Of a stretch of DNA of 64,000 nucleotides, positions 35,072 to 42,908 are shown one piece after another (positions within the stretch are counted from its first letter, which is position 1; every line of letters starts with the position of its first letter). A program made the position numbers and the translations under genes. The notes beneath the pieces were generated by a model that worked only from the letters and a program-made list of their open reading frames with translations, was not told where the DNA came from and did no database searches. Source of the stretch: a bacterium (GTDB lineage Bacteria > Pseudomonadota > Gammaproteobacteria > Burkholderiales > Thiobacillaceae); the NCBI GenBank assembly GCA_009772925.1, contig WOUQ01000006.1, positions 62,001-126,000 of the forward strand, given 5' to 3'.

Positions 35072-37327
35072 ATGGCTGATACGAAAACTGCTGCTTATAT
35101 CTGCAAGGGCTGCGAGATCGACAAACGCGTCGATGTCTCCGCCCTCGTCAAGACCGCCACCAAGTCCGGCAAGATGAACCTCGTGCGCGAGCACGACTTC
35201 CTCTGCTCCGCCGAAGGCGTGGCGATGATCCAGAACGACATCGACAACGAAGGCGTGACCCACGCCGCCATCTGCGCCTGCTCCCGCCGGGCGAAGACCG
35301 AGGCGTTCAACTTCCCGACCATCGCCATGAGCCGGGGCAACCTGCGCGAAGGCGTGATCTGGATTCGTCCCGACACCGAGGACGCCCGCGAGACCACCCA
35401 GGAGATGGCCGAGGACTACGTGCGCATGGCCTGCGCCGAGGTGAAGGCCATGCAGGTGCCGCCCGGCAACCAGAAGACCGGCACCGTCAAGACCCTGCTG
35501 GTGGTCGGTGGCGGCATGTCCGGCATGACCTCCGCCCTGGAAGCCTCCAAGGCCGGCTACAAGGTGGTCCTGGTCGAGAAGACCGGCGCCCTGGGCGGCT
35601 GGGCCGGCAAGCTCTACCGCCGCGTGCCCACCCGCGAACCGTTCAAGGCCCCCGAGGACAACGGCGTCGCCGACATGGTCGCGCGCATCGAGGCCGATTC
35701 GAACATCAAGGTGTATCTCAACGCCACCATCGCCAAGACCGACGGCGCCCCCGGCCGCTTCAAGGTGGAGATCGCCATCGAATCCGGCGGCATCGCCCAG
35801 GAAGACATCGGCGCCATCGTCCAGGCCACCGGCTTCAGCCTCTACGACGCCAACAAGCTGCCCGAATTCGGCTACGGCAAGACCCCCAACGTGGTCGATC
35901 AGGCCGGCCTGGAGGCTTTGGCCCGCGAAGCCGCCGCCGCCGGCAAGCCGATCTGCCGGCCCTTCGACGGCCAGCCGGTGAAATCCGTGGTGTTCGTGCA
36001 ATGCGCCGGCCAGCGCGACGCTTCCGGTACCCACTTGCAGTACTGCTCCGGCTTCTGCTGCAACACCAGCATCAAGCAGGCCATGTACTTCAAGGACGCC
36101 AACCCGGACATCGACACCGTGGTGCTGTTCACCGACCTGCGCACTCCCGGCAACGGCGAGGACTTCTACCGCGCCGCCCAGAACAAGGGCGTGATCTTCT
36201 CCAAGGGCGTCGTTTCCAGCGTCACCCCCAGCGGCAATGCCTGCGCGGTGAAGTTCAAGGACCTGATCCTGAATGAGGACACCGAGGCGCAGGCCGACCT
36301 GGTCGTGCTGGCCACCGGCATGGTGCCCAACAGCGGTCCCGACCTCGACCAGTTGTCCGAGGCCAACCGCCAAGCCGAGGGTGGCGACGAGGCCGCCAAG
36401 GAGCAGGTGGTGCAACTGATGTCCAAGTCCGTGCTCAACCTGACCTACCGTCAGGGCCCGGACATGCCCCAGTTCAAGCACGGCTTCAACGACAGCCACT
36501 TCATCTGCTTCCCCTACGAAACCCGCCGTACCGCCATCTACACGGCCGGCCCGGTGCGCCGCCCGATGGACATCCTGCAGGCCCAGGAAGACGCCACCGG
36601 CGCCGCCATGAAGGCGATCCAGGCCTTGGAAAACGCCGGTCTGGGCAAGGCCGCCCACCCGCGCGCCGGCGACCTGTCCTTCCCCACCGTGCGTCTGGAA
36701 GGCTGCACCCAGTGCAAGCGCTGCACGGTGGAATGCCCGTTCGGCGCCATCGACGAAGACGAGAAGCGCTTCCCGCTGTTCAACGAGTCGCGCTGCCGCC
36801 GCTGCGGCACCTGCATGGGCGCCTGCCCGGTGCGGGTGATCTCCTTCGAGAATTACTCGGTGAACACCGTGGGCAGCCAGATCAAGGCCGTGGACGTGCC
36901 GGACGAGTTCTCCGAGAAGCCGCGCATCCTCATCCTGGCCTGCGAGAACGACGCCTACCCGGCGCTCGACATGGCCGGCATGAACCGCCACGAGTACGAC
37001 CCCTACGTGCGCGTCATCCCGATCCGCTGCCTGGGTTCGGTGAACACCATCTGGATCACCGATGCGCTCAACGGGGGCTACGACGGCGTCATGCTGATGG
37101 GCTGCAAGCACGGCGAGGAATACCAGTGCCACTTCGTCAAGGGTTCCGAACTGGGCCGCTACCGCCTGTCCAAGGTGGGCGACACCCTCAAGGGCATGAA
37201 CCTGGAAACCGAGCGGGTCATGGACCTGGAAGTGGCGATCACCGACATCGCCACCCTGCCCCAGAAGATCAACGACTACGCGGCGCTGATCAAGTCCTTC
37301 CCGCCGTCCCCGTTCAAGGGCTTCTAA
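35072..37327 (+). CDS. qmoB: Quinone-interacting oxidoreductase subunit QmoB (HdrA-MvhD fusion)
   Basis: 751-residue iron-sulfur flavoprotein. N-terminal region ICKGCEIDKRVD; FAD motif TLLVVGGGMSGMTSALEA near residue 145; HdrA cysteine motif QYCSGFCCNTSIKQAMYF; two ferredoxin-type clusters (CTQCKRCTVECP and CRRCGTCMGACPVRVI) near residues 545-590; then an MvhD-like C-terminal domain (ILACENDAYPALDMAG ... GCKHGEEYQCHF). This HdrA + MvhD layout defines QmoB and suggests flavin-based electron handling. ATG 35072 is preferred over the upstream TTG at 35063. Confidence 0.92.
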   Translation: MADTKTAAYICKGCEIDKRVDVSALVKTATKSGKMNLVREHDFLCSAEGVAMIQNDIDNEGVTHAAICACSRRAKTEAFNFPTIAMSRGNLREGVIWIRPDTEDARETTQEMAEDYVRMACAEVKAMQVPPGNQKTGTVKTLLVVGGGMSGMTSALEASKAGYKVVLVEKTGALGGWAGKLYRRVPTREPFKAPEDNGVADMVARIEADSNIKVYLNATIAKTDGAPGRFKVEIAIESGGIAQEDIGAIVQATGFSLYDANKLPEFGYGKTPNVVDQAGLEALAREAAAAGKPICRPFDGQPVKSVVFVQCAGQRDASGTHLQYCSGFCCNTSIKQAMYFKDANPDIDTVVLFTDLRTPGNGEDFYRAAQNKGVIFSKGVVSSVTPSGNACAVKFKDLILNEDTEAQADLVVLATGMVPNSGPDLDQLSEANRQAEGGDEAAKEQVVQLMSKSVLNLTYRQGPDMPQFKHGFNDSHFICFPYETRRTAIYTAGPVRRPMDILQAQEDATGAAMKAIQALENAGLGKAAHPRAGDLSFPTVRLEGCTQCKRCTVECPFGAIDEDEKRFPLFNESRCRRCGTCMGACPVRVISFENYSVNTVGSQIKAVDVPDEFSEKPRILILACENDAYPALDMAGMNRHEYDPYVRVIPIRCLGSVNTIWITDALNGGYDGVMLMGCKHGEEYQCHFVKGSELGRYRLSKVGDTLKGMNLETERVMDLEVAITDIATLPQKINDYAALIKSFPPSPFKGF

Positions 37328-37337
37328 GGAGATTGTG

Positions 37338-37976
37338 ATGAGCGACCTGAATCAAGAGATGGCCGAGCGCTACAAGAACAATTTCCTCAAGGAGATTGAA
37401 GAGCAGGCCGAGATGGGCGAGTGGGTGAAGATGTGCATGCAGTGCGGCCTGTGCTCCGGCTCCTGCCCCACCAACTTCCATTCCGGCTGGGATCATCCGC
37501 CGCAGGAGATCTTCATGCTGATTCGCGCCGGCAAGCGCGAAGAGGTGCTGAACTCCGAAGGCATGTACATGTGCACGTCCTGCTACAACTGCTACGTGCG
37601 CTGCCCGCGCAAGGTGCCGGTGACCCACGTCATGCACGGCATCGCCGAATACGCCTACCGCATCGGCCGCGCGCCCAAGGCGCAGCCCACCCTGCACCTG
37701 TCGAAGACCTTCTGGAGCAACGCCACCAAGTACGGCCGCGTCAACGAGGTGCAGCTCACCCAGAGCCTGTACTTCAAGGACGGCGTTGGCGCCGGCATCA
37801 AGAAGGGCCTGGAGATGAAGGACGTCGCCCTGGGCCTGGTCAAGGCTGGCCGCCTCAACCCGCTGGAAGCGCTGGGCATGGGCCACAAGTGCAAGGACAT
37901 CAAGGGCATCCACGCCATGCTGGCCAAGGCTGAAGAGCTGGAAGCCAGGAACAAGGCCGCGAAGGGTAAGGAGTAA
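37338..37976 (+). CDS. HdrC-like iron-sulfur subunit (replaces part of QmoC)
   Basis: 213-residue or slightly shorter soluble protein with two ferredoxin-type [4Fe-4S] motifs: CMQCGLCSGSCPTNFH (near residue 34) and CTSCYNCYVRCPRKVP (near residue 77). It resembles HdrC of heterodisulfide reductase and the N-terminal part of QmoC, but lacks QmoC's cytochrome b membrane domain. It begins 10 bases after qmoB, with AAGGAG upstream, and is followed by hdrB after six bases. Confidence 0.88.
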   Translation: MSDLNQEMAERYKNNFLKEIEEQAEMGEWVKMCMQCGLCSGSCPTNFHSGWDHPPQEIFMLIRAGKREEVLNSEGMYMCTSCYNCYVRCPRKVPVTHVMHGIAEYAYRIGRAPKAQPTLHLSKTFWSNATKYGRVNEVQLTQSLYFKDGVGAGIKKGLEMKDVALGLVKAGRLNPLEALGMGHKCKDIKGIHAMLAKAEELEARNKAAKGKE

Positions 37977-37982
37977 TCAGAC

Positions 37983-38879
37983 ATGGCACGCAAGGAATAC
38001 GCTTTCTACCCCGGCTGCTCGTCCCAGAAGGGCGCCTCGGCCTCCAACTACCTGGTTTCCGTCGAGTCCATGTGCAAGACCCTGGACATCAAGATGACCG
38101 AGATCCCCGACTGGAACTGCTGCGGCGCCTCCATCAGCTACGCCGAAGCCGGCGAACTGCCGCGGCACGTGATGAACGCCCGCAACTTCGCGCTGGCCGA
38201 AACCAACCTGCCCGGCCAGGACATCGTCGCCACCTGTGCCGCCTGCTGGCTGGGCGCGCGGGAATCGAAGGAGCGCCTGGAACACAGTTCCGGCCTCATG
38301 GCCGACACCCAGACCGCGCTGAAGGAAGCTGGCCTCGCCATCAAGGTCATCCCCGAAGTGCGTCACATGGTCGAGGTGCTGATCGAGGACCTGGGCTACG
38401 ACGAACTGAAGAAGCCGGTGAAGAAGCCCCTGCAGGGCATGAAGTTCGCCGGCTACGTCGGCTGCCAGACCAACCGCCCCTTCGGTATCGCCGGCGAATC
38501 CTTCGAGAACCCCATGTATCTCGACAAGCTGATCGAGACCGTGGGCGGCGAAGCGGTCAAGTACGACCAGAAGGTGACCTGCTGCGGCGGGGCGCTAGCC
38601 TTCTCCGAGCCGGAAAAGGCGCAGGGCCAGATCAAGGACATCATCGAGGCCGCCTATGACGGTGGCGCCGAGATGATCGTCACCCCCTGCCCGCTGTGCC
38701 AGGCCAACGTCGAGGTCTACCAGGGCCAGATCAACAAGCGCTACGGCACCAAGTTCGACATTCCGGTGCTCTACTACTCCCAGTTGATGACCCTGGCCTA
38801 CGGCGGCTCCGCCAAGGACGCCGGCCTCAACGGCAACGTGGTGCGGGCGAGGAAGCTGGAAGAGTTCGCGGGCAAGTGA
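37983..38879 (+). CDS. HdrB-like CCG-domain subunit
   Basis: 298-residue protein with two cysteine-rich CCG domains. The first has PGCSSQ, NCCGAS and CAACW; the second has GCQTNRP, TCCGGALAF and CPLCQANVEVYQ. In HdrB these bind unusual [4Fe-4S] clusters that act on thiol/disulfide substrates or pass electrons. With hdrC it takes the place of qmoC at the end of the operon, the organisation described for some Gram-positive sulfate reducers and reported in some sulfur oxidisers. A terminator follows. Confidence 0.88.
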   Translation: MARKEYAFYPGCSSQKGASASNYLVSVESMCKTLDIKMTEIPDWNCCGASISYAEAGELPRHVMNARNFALAETNLPGQDIVATCAACWLGARESKERLEHSSGLMADTQTALKEAGLAIKVIPEVRHMVEVLIEDLGYDELKKPVKKPLQGMKFAGYVGCQTNRPFGIAGESFENPMYLDKLIETVGGEAVKYDQKVTCCGGALAFSEPEKAQGQIKDIIEAAYDGGAEMIVTPCPLCQANVEVYQGQINKRYGTKFDIPVLYYSQLMTLAYGGSAKDAGLNGNVVRARKLEEFAGK

Positions 38880-38882
38880 CAT

Positions 38883-38940
38883 AGGAGCGGCCTTGGCCGC
38901 GATCCAAAGCGAAACGGGCGCCGCGGCGCTCGTTTCGCTT
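38883..38940 (+). terminator. Intrinsic terminator after hdrB, with a GCGGCC REP-like word
   Basis: AAGCGAAACG (38907-38916) pairs with CGTTTCGCTT (38931-38940) around a GC-rich core, and a T-rich end follows. Just before it, GGAGCGGCCTTGGCCGCGAT (38884-38903) contains the palindrome GCGGCCTTGGCCGC, which resembles REP words seen in other proteobacteria. The terminator also faces the convergent toxin gene. Confidence 0.75.
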
Positions 38941-38942
38941 GC

Positions 38943-39359
38943 TTAAGTTGGCACAACCACTCTGGGAGACAGATTCAGCCGCTGGGCGCGGCGCGCGAAG
39001 CGCTTGTCGTCGAACGAAGCCATCTCGGCGCAGTCACGATAGGCCGCTAGATGCAACGCATCGGCGAAATCCAACCCTGCCGACATATGGGACAGCGCCT
39101 GTGCGACGCCGGCCCGGTCTTCCATGTGGACTTGCTCAAGGCACAGCAGGTGGCTGAAAGCACCGGCTATTTCCTCCGCATCGAAGCCGTAGTAACCGCG
39201 CATGACCCATTCCAGTTCCAGCAGCACGGTCTTGCAGACCATCAAGGGCGCGCCGGATTCGATCAGGCTCCGCGCCGCCTCATGTTGGCGCCGCGCCTCG
39301 GCATCGGCGTCATCCTGGATGTAGTAGCGCGCCAGGATGTTGGTATCCAGGCCGATCAT
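38943..39359 (-). CDS. PIN-domain toxin, VapC type
   Basis: 138-residue predicted ribonuclease toxin. PIN acids are visible: MIGLDTNILARYYIQDD (D5), ELEWVMRGYYGF (Glu near residue 48), and DFADALHLAAYRDC (Asp near residues 96-100), with ASFDDKRFAR near the end. The start is ATG 39359, overlapping the antitoxin stop (ATGA), the classic toxin-antitoxin order with antitoxin first. Confidence 0.88.
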   Translation of the reverse strand: MIGLDTNILARYYIQDDADAEARRQHEAARSLIESGAPLMVCKTVLLELEWVMRGYYGFDAEEIAGAFSHLLCLEQVHMEDRAGVAQALSHMSAGLDFADALHLAAYRDCAEMASFDDKRFARRAQRLNLSPRVVVPT

Positions 39360-39589
39360 GGCTTCAGCAGGCTGGCGGGATCGAAGTCCGCGGGAACCGC
39401 CGCGCGACGGCTCTTGAGCAGGCCGAACCCGCTGCCCGAAGGCGCGGTGGGCGTATGCAACACGCGCATTTCCAGGTGATCGTCGACCAGTACGAACTCG
39501 ATTCGGCTGCCCTGGCGAATGCCCAACTCCCGCCGCAGCGCTTGCGGGATGGTGACCTGACCCTTGCTGGTGACGGTGGTCGCTTCCAT
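39356..39589 (-). CDS. AbrB/SpoVT-type antitoxin, VapB type
   Basis: 77 residues. The N-terminal swapped-hairpin DNA-binding domain reads TVTSKGQVTIPQALRRELGI, GSRIEFVLVDDHLEMRVL. The C-terminal tail (LLKSRRAAVPADFDPASLL) would bind and block the toxin. It is overlapped by the toxin gene. Antitoxins of this type usually repress their own promoter. Confidence 0.88.
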   Translation of the reverse strand: MEATTVTSKGQVTIPQALRRELGIRQGSRIEFVLVDDHLEMRVLHTPTAPSGSGFGLLKSRRAAVPADFDPASLLKP

Positions 39590-39620
39590 GTGGCTTTCTC
39601 GCTGGTATTACTTGGTAAGA

Positions 39621-39649
39621 ATCGTAATGCTCGCCAAGCATACAGGCAA
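39621..39649 (-). promoter_or_regulatory. Promoter of the toxin-antitoxin pair
   Basis: On the minus strand, TTGCCT (39649-39644) and TACGAT (39626-39621) are 17 bases apart, about 30 bases before the antitoxin ATG. Repeated CTTGACTTGACTTG just upstream may form part of an operator. Confidence 0.4.
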
Positions 39650-39777
39650 GTCAAGTCAAGCCTTGGGCCTCGGGTCGGCAGAGTGCCTGCGCGCAGCTCC
39701 CAGTGAGCTTGTCACCCGCCACTTCGTTTACAGCGCAACACGCCGTGGATGAAAGAGGTTCAGGGCGCGCGTCGACG

Positions 39778-40194
39778 TCAGCCGTTGCCAGCCAGCGGCA
39801 ACACCCCATTCGCCCGCGCCAGGGCGATGATGACCTCGCGCGCCACCTTGCGTTGCGGCACGGGCAGTTTGAGGAACAGTTCGAAAATTTCCCGTTCCTG
39901 GTAACCGATACCCTCGTCCCAGCGTTTGCGCCGTTCGCGCACCGCTTCGGGTATTTCGTCTCCGTAGCGCAGGGTTGCCGGCTCCACGCCCAGCCATTCG
40001 GCCAGGCAGAGCAGACGATCATGGGTAGGCATCGTCTCCCCACGCAACCACAGTCGCGCCGCATGCAGGGTAATCGGCTTGCCCCAGTAGCGCTGATTGA
40101 ACTCGCGCTCGATCACGGTGGGTTTGGCCGGCACGCCCGCGCGATCGAGCGCGGCGAGCAGGCGCTGCGAAAACTCGACTTTGGCTTTGTTCAT
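39778..40194 (-). CDS. XRE-type helix-turn-helix transcriptional regulator
   Basis: 138-residue predicted DNA-binding protein. The N-terminal part has a lambda-repressor-like fold with the recognition region WGKPITLHAARLWLRGETMP and HDRLLCLAEWLGVEPATLRYG. The C-terminal half is helical (FELFLKLPVPQRKVAREVIIALARA). No sensor or peptidase domain is present. It is divergent from the speD operon with a 168-base AT-rich gap containing inverted repeats, so it may control that operon, itself, or both. Confidence 0.8.
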   Translation of the reverse strand: MNKAKVEFSQRLLAALDRAGVPAKPTVIEREFNQRYWGKPITLHAARLWLRGETMPTHDRLLCLAEWLGVEPATLRYGDEIPEAVRERRKRWDEGIGYQEREIFELFLKLPVPQRKVAREVIIALARANGVLPLAGNG

Positions 40195-40362
40195 GCCAAA
40201 TACTCACGTTCGCAGCGTAATTACCACTCGTGTAATGATGCTAATCGAATTATTATTCGAGTTACGCTCGATATCGGACCGCGCGGCCGTCGAGGCGATG
40301 GTAACGATCAATAACGGGGTATTCCCGCCGTTCTGGCGGGCGGGGAAGGATGGCACAACCGG
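40195..40362. promoter_or_regulatory. Divergent control region of the XRE regulator and speD operon
   Basis: This gap is much richer in A and T than its surroundings. It contains the palindrome GTAATTAC (40217-40224) and the inverted repeat TCGAATTATTATTCGA (40245-40260), which look like regulator half-sites. A TATTAT -10-like word overlaps the latter. Near speD, CCCGCC-GTTCT-GGCGGG (40324-40340) forms a hairpin about 20 bases before the start codon and could limit ribosome access. Confidence 0.5.
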
Positions 40363-40764
40363 ATGTCACATTTTGGCGAACACGTTACCTATGATGGCTA
40401 TGGCGGCGCCTACGCCGCACTCGATGACTGCGTGACCGTTACCCAGGCGCTGACGGATCTCGTCGCCGAATTGGGCATGACCGTACTGGGCGGTCCCGAG
40501 GTGTATCGCGCGATGGCCAACGACAAGAAAGACCCCGGCGGCTGGACCGGCATGGTCGTCCTGCAGGAAAGCCACATCAGCATCCACACCTTCCCGGCGC
40601 GCGGTTTCCTGTCCGCCGATGTTTATACCTGCCAGAACGGCCTCGACGTGGCGGTCATCCAGAGGTTTCTCCGGATCCGCTTCGGCATCGCCGACGAGGA
40701 AGTGCACTTCCTCAAGCGCGGCACGCGCTATCCATCCCACGACATCCATCCACAGTCGCCATGA
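40363..40764 (+). CDS. speD: S-adenosylmethionine decarboxylase proenzyme (SpeD/SpeH type)
   Basis: Pyruvoyl enzyme that decarboxylates AdoMet to the aminopropyl donor used for spermidine and related amines. 133 residues, the short prokaryotic class 1b form. The self-cleavage site is QESHISIHTFP (between E69 and S70), the catalytic histidine is in the same motif, and the catalytic cysteine is C90 in DVYTC. It opens the five-gene operon and overlaps the next start (ATGA). No aminopropyltransferase (SpeE) is encoded in the window, so the destination of the product is open. Confidence 0.92.
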   Translation: MSHFGEHVTYDGYGGAYAALDDCVTVTQALTDLVAELGMTVLGGPEVYRAMANDKKDPGGWTGMVVLQESHISIHTFPARGFLSADVYTCQNGLDVAVIQRFLRIRFGIADEEVHFLKRGTRYPSHDIHPQSP

Positions 40765-41792
40765 CTTCATCCGCCAGCCAGTTGCCGATCCTGGAATTCA
40801 TCCTCAGGTCCTACCACCACTTCAACGCGGCGGCGCTGAAGAACGCCTTGCGCGACTACCACGCCCACCTGCAAAACGGCGGCAAGATGTTCTGGACCCT
40901 GGCCGGGGCGATGTCGAGCGCGCGCCTGGGCATCCATCTCGCCCCGGCCATCCGAAAAGGGTTGATCCACGGGTTGTCCGTGACCGGCGCCAACCTAGAA
41001 GAGTCGCTATTCCGCCTCGTCGCCCACCACCACTTCGCGAATTTCTACGATTACCGCTATCTGCGTAAGGAGGATGACGCGGCCATCCTCGCCAGGCAGC
41101 AGCGCCGTGTCACTGACACCAGCATTCCCGAGGACGAGGCCTTCCGCAAGGTCGAGCAATTGATCGTGCCCATGTGGCAGCGCGCCCATGCCCAAGGCGA
41201 GCGGCGTTTCTGGCATGAGTATTTCTACGAGTTGATCACCGATCCGGCGCTTGAGGCAGCCTACGAAGGCAGGCCGGAGGAATGCTGGCTGCTCGCCGCC
41301 GCCGAGATGAAGCTGCCGCTGATCGTCGGCGGCTATGCCGATTCCACCTTCGGCAACATCTTCGCCAGCTACTGCCATACCGGAGAGGTCTCCGTCGGCA
41401 TCGCCAAGTCCGACATCGAATACATGAGCGCCTTCTACGACATTTACCAGAAGGTGCTGTCACCCGGCGCGGGTGTCGGCTTCTTCCAGATCGGCGGCGG
41501 CATCGCCGGCGACTTCCCGATCTGCGTCGTGCCCAGCATCAAGTACGACCTGCGGGAAAGCGTCAAGCCCTGGGCCTACTTCTGCCAGATCAGCGATTCC
41601 GTCACCTCCTATGGTTCCTATTCTGGTGCCACGCCGAACGAGAAGATCACCTGGGACAAGCTGACCCAGGACACGCCCATGCACGTAATCGAGAGCGATG
41701 CCACCATCGTCGCGCCGTTGATCCTGCAAGCCCTGCTTGAAGCGCGACGCCATCCGGAGGCGGCGGCTCGCTTGATGGCGGAAGCGTATTGA
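40761..41792 (+). CDS. Deoxyhypusine-synthase-like protein lacking the canonical active-site lysine
   Basis: 343-residue NAD-binding protein of the deoxyhypusine synthase fold. Matches include NGGKMFWTLAGAMSSARLG near the N-terminus, GLIHGLSVTGANLEESLF, FQIGGGIAGDFPICVVP (242-258) and the C-terminal SYSGATPNEKITWDKL. In human deoxyhypusine synthase the nucleophilic lysine follows GGG as GGGVVK; here the sequence is GGGIAGDF, so that lysine is absent. Bacteria have no eIF5A, so the activity must differ: homospermidine-synthase-like, another amine transfer, or none. It is sandwiched between speD and a SET-domain gene and coupled to speD. Confidence 0.85.
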   Translation: MTSSASQLPILEFILRSYHHFNAAALKNALRDYHAHLQNGGKMFWTLAGAMSSARLGIHLAPAIRKGLIHGLSVTGANLEESLFRLVAHHHFANFYDYRYLRKEDDAAILARQQRRVTDTSIPEDEAFRKVEQLIVPMWQRAHAQGERRFWHEYFYELITDPALEAAYEGRPEECWLLAAAEMKLPLIVGGYADSTFGNIFASYCHTGEVSVGIAKSDIEYMSAFYDIYQKVLSPGAGVGFFQIGGGIAGDFPICVVPSIKYDLRESVKPWAYFCQISDSVTSYGSYSGATPNEKITWDKLTQDTPMHVIESDATIVAPLILQALLEARRHPEAAARLMAEAY

Positions 41793-41807
41793 TCCCCGGG
41801 CGGGCGC

Positions 41808-42323
41808 ATGGCCGGTTTTCACCTGAGCTGGACCCATCCAAAGTTGGCCAAACACCGCTTCGGCGGCGCCCGGGGAACGGGCGTGATCGCGCTGGCGCCG
41901 ATCCGGCGTGGGGAGCTGCTCTCCCGCTTCGGTGGCTATGTCATGACCTTCGAGGAATTTCTGCGGCTGCCGCCGGCCTTGCAAGAGATCCCTTACCAGA
42001 TTGCCGATGACCTGCTGTTTGGGCCGATATCGCGGCAAGGCCTGACGGTGAGCGAGTATTACAACCACAGTTGCGATCCCAATGCCGGCTTCAGGGATTC
42101 CATGACGCTGGTCGCCATGCGTACTATCCGGCCCGGCGAGGAAGTGGCTTTCGACTACTGCATGTGTGTATCCACCTGTTTGTTCGACTTCAATTGCAGC
42201 TGCGGAACACCAGCCTGCCGCAAGCGTGTTCGCGGCGATGACTGGAAGAATCAGGCCTTGCAGGCATCCTACCAGGGCTATTTCGTGCCCTACCTGCAAG
42301 ACAAGATCGCACGGCTGAAATGA
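41808..42323 (+). CDS. SET-domain protein lysine methyltransferase with post-SET cysteines
   Basis: 171 residues, essentially one SET domain. AdoMet-binding motif GTGVIALAPIRRGELLSRFGG (residue 23 on), catalytic YYNHSCDPNAGF (84-95), the pseudoknot GEEVAFDYCMC (110-120), and a post-SET cluster CSCGTPACRKRV (C130, C132, C137, with C118 or C120 as possible fourth ligand) that would bind zinc. SET proteins are mainly eukaryotic, and bacterial examples are scattered and usually horizontally acquired. The substrate is unknown. It begins 15 bases after the deoxyhypusine-synthase-like gene. Confidence 0.88.
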   Translation: MAGFHLSWTHPKLAKHRFGGARGTGVIALAPIRRGELLSRFGGYVMTFEEFLRLPPALQEIPYQIADDLLFGPISRQGLTVSEYYNHSCDPNAGFRDSMTLVAMRTIRPGEEVAFDYCMCVSTCLFDFNCSCGTPACRKRVRGDDWKNQALQASYQGYFVPYLQDKIARLK

Positions 42324-42862
42324 TGGACGGAATGCGGGTGGCCGGCCTGGGCGATAAGCTCGCCCCCTACGGGACACGCCTGCGGATCATGGCCGTGGGC
42401 CACACCGGCAATGCCTGCATCGGGATCGGCTTCGATTACGTCATCTACGGGCTGGCCATTGCCACTCTGGGACCGCTCAAGGGAGGCTTGTTGATGATTG
42501 CCGTCTCCTTCCTGATCGACTTGGCGTTGATCCGCTTCTACGACTGGTCCAGAACCGACTGGTTGGGCATCGAAATGCTCAAGGACGTCCGCGACAACCC
42601 CGTCCGTTCGCGGCCGCAGAGGCTGCTGCAATGGCTGCTGCGCAAGGGGGACGCGGTCGCCCTGGTGGCGCTGTCGTTCAAGCTCAACCCCTTCAATGTG
42701 ATGCTTTACCTGCGCCGGGGCGCCTATCTCTACAACGGCATGGCGCGGCGGGACTGGCTGGTGCTCATCGCCTCCACCCTGATCGGCAACCTCTACTGGA
42801 TCCTGGTGATGTGGGGGGCGACATCCGGGCTGATGCACCTGTGGGAGACCTGGATTGGGTGA
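42320..42862 (+). CDS. Unrecognised integral membrane protein
   Basis: 180 residues with three or four hydrophobic segments (FDYVIYGLAIATLGPLKGG; LLMIAVSFLIDLALIRFY; FNVMLYLRRGAYLY; DWLVLIASTLIGNLYWILVM). The N-terminus has RLRIMAVGHTGNACIGIG and the middle a basic cytoplasmic loop (RDNPVRSRPQRLLQWLLRKG). I do not recognise a family. It overlaps the SET gene by four bases and the following methyltransferase frame, so it is an integral member of the operon, perhaps an anchor or exporter for its product. Confidence 0.75.
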   Translation: MMDGMRVAGLGDKLAPYGTRLRIMAVGHTGNACIGIGFDYVIYGLAIATLGPLKGGLLMIAVSFLIDLALIRFYDWSRTDWLGIEMLKDVRDNPVRSRPQRLLQWLLRKGDAVALVALSFKLNPFNVMLYLRRGAYLYNGMARRDWLVLIASTLIGNLYWILVMWGATSGLMHLWETWIG

Positions 42863-42908
42863 GACCGCACCGACCACGCTGTTGCCAACAGCCATGCAGG
42901 ACGCACAC

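Noticed and set aside
34817-37132. A 771-codon open frame on the minus strand opposite qmoA/qmoB
   Set aside because: It is a GC-driven antisense shadow: the plus strand encodes clear QmoA and QmoB, and the minus translation is His/Gly/Val-rich with no domain.
38943-39649. VapBC pair as a sign of a larger mobile island including the speD operon
   Set aside because: No integrase, transposase or boundary repeats are visible between 38880 and 43880, so linkage is not supported beyond proximity.
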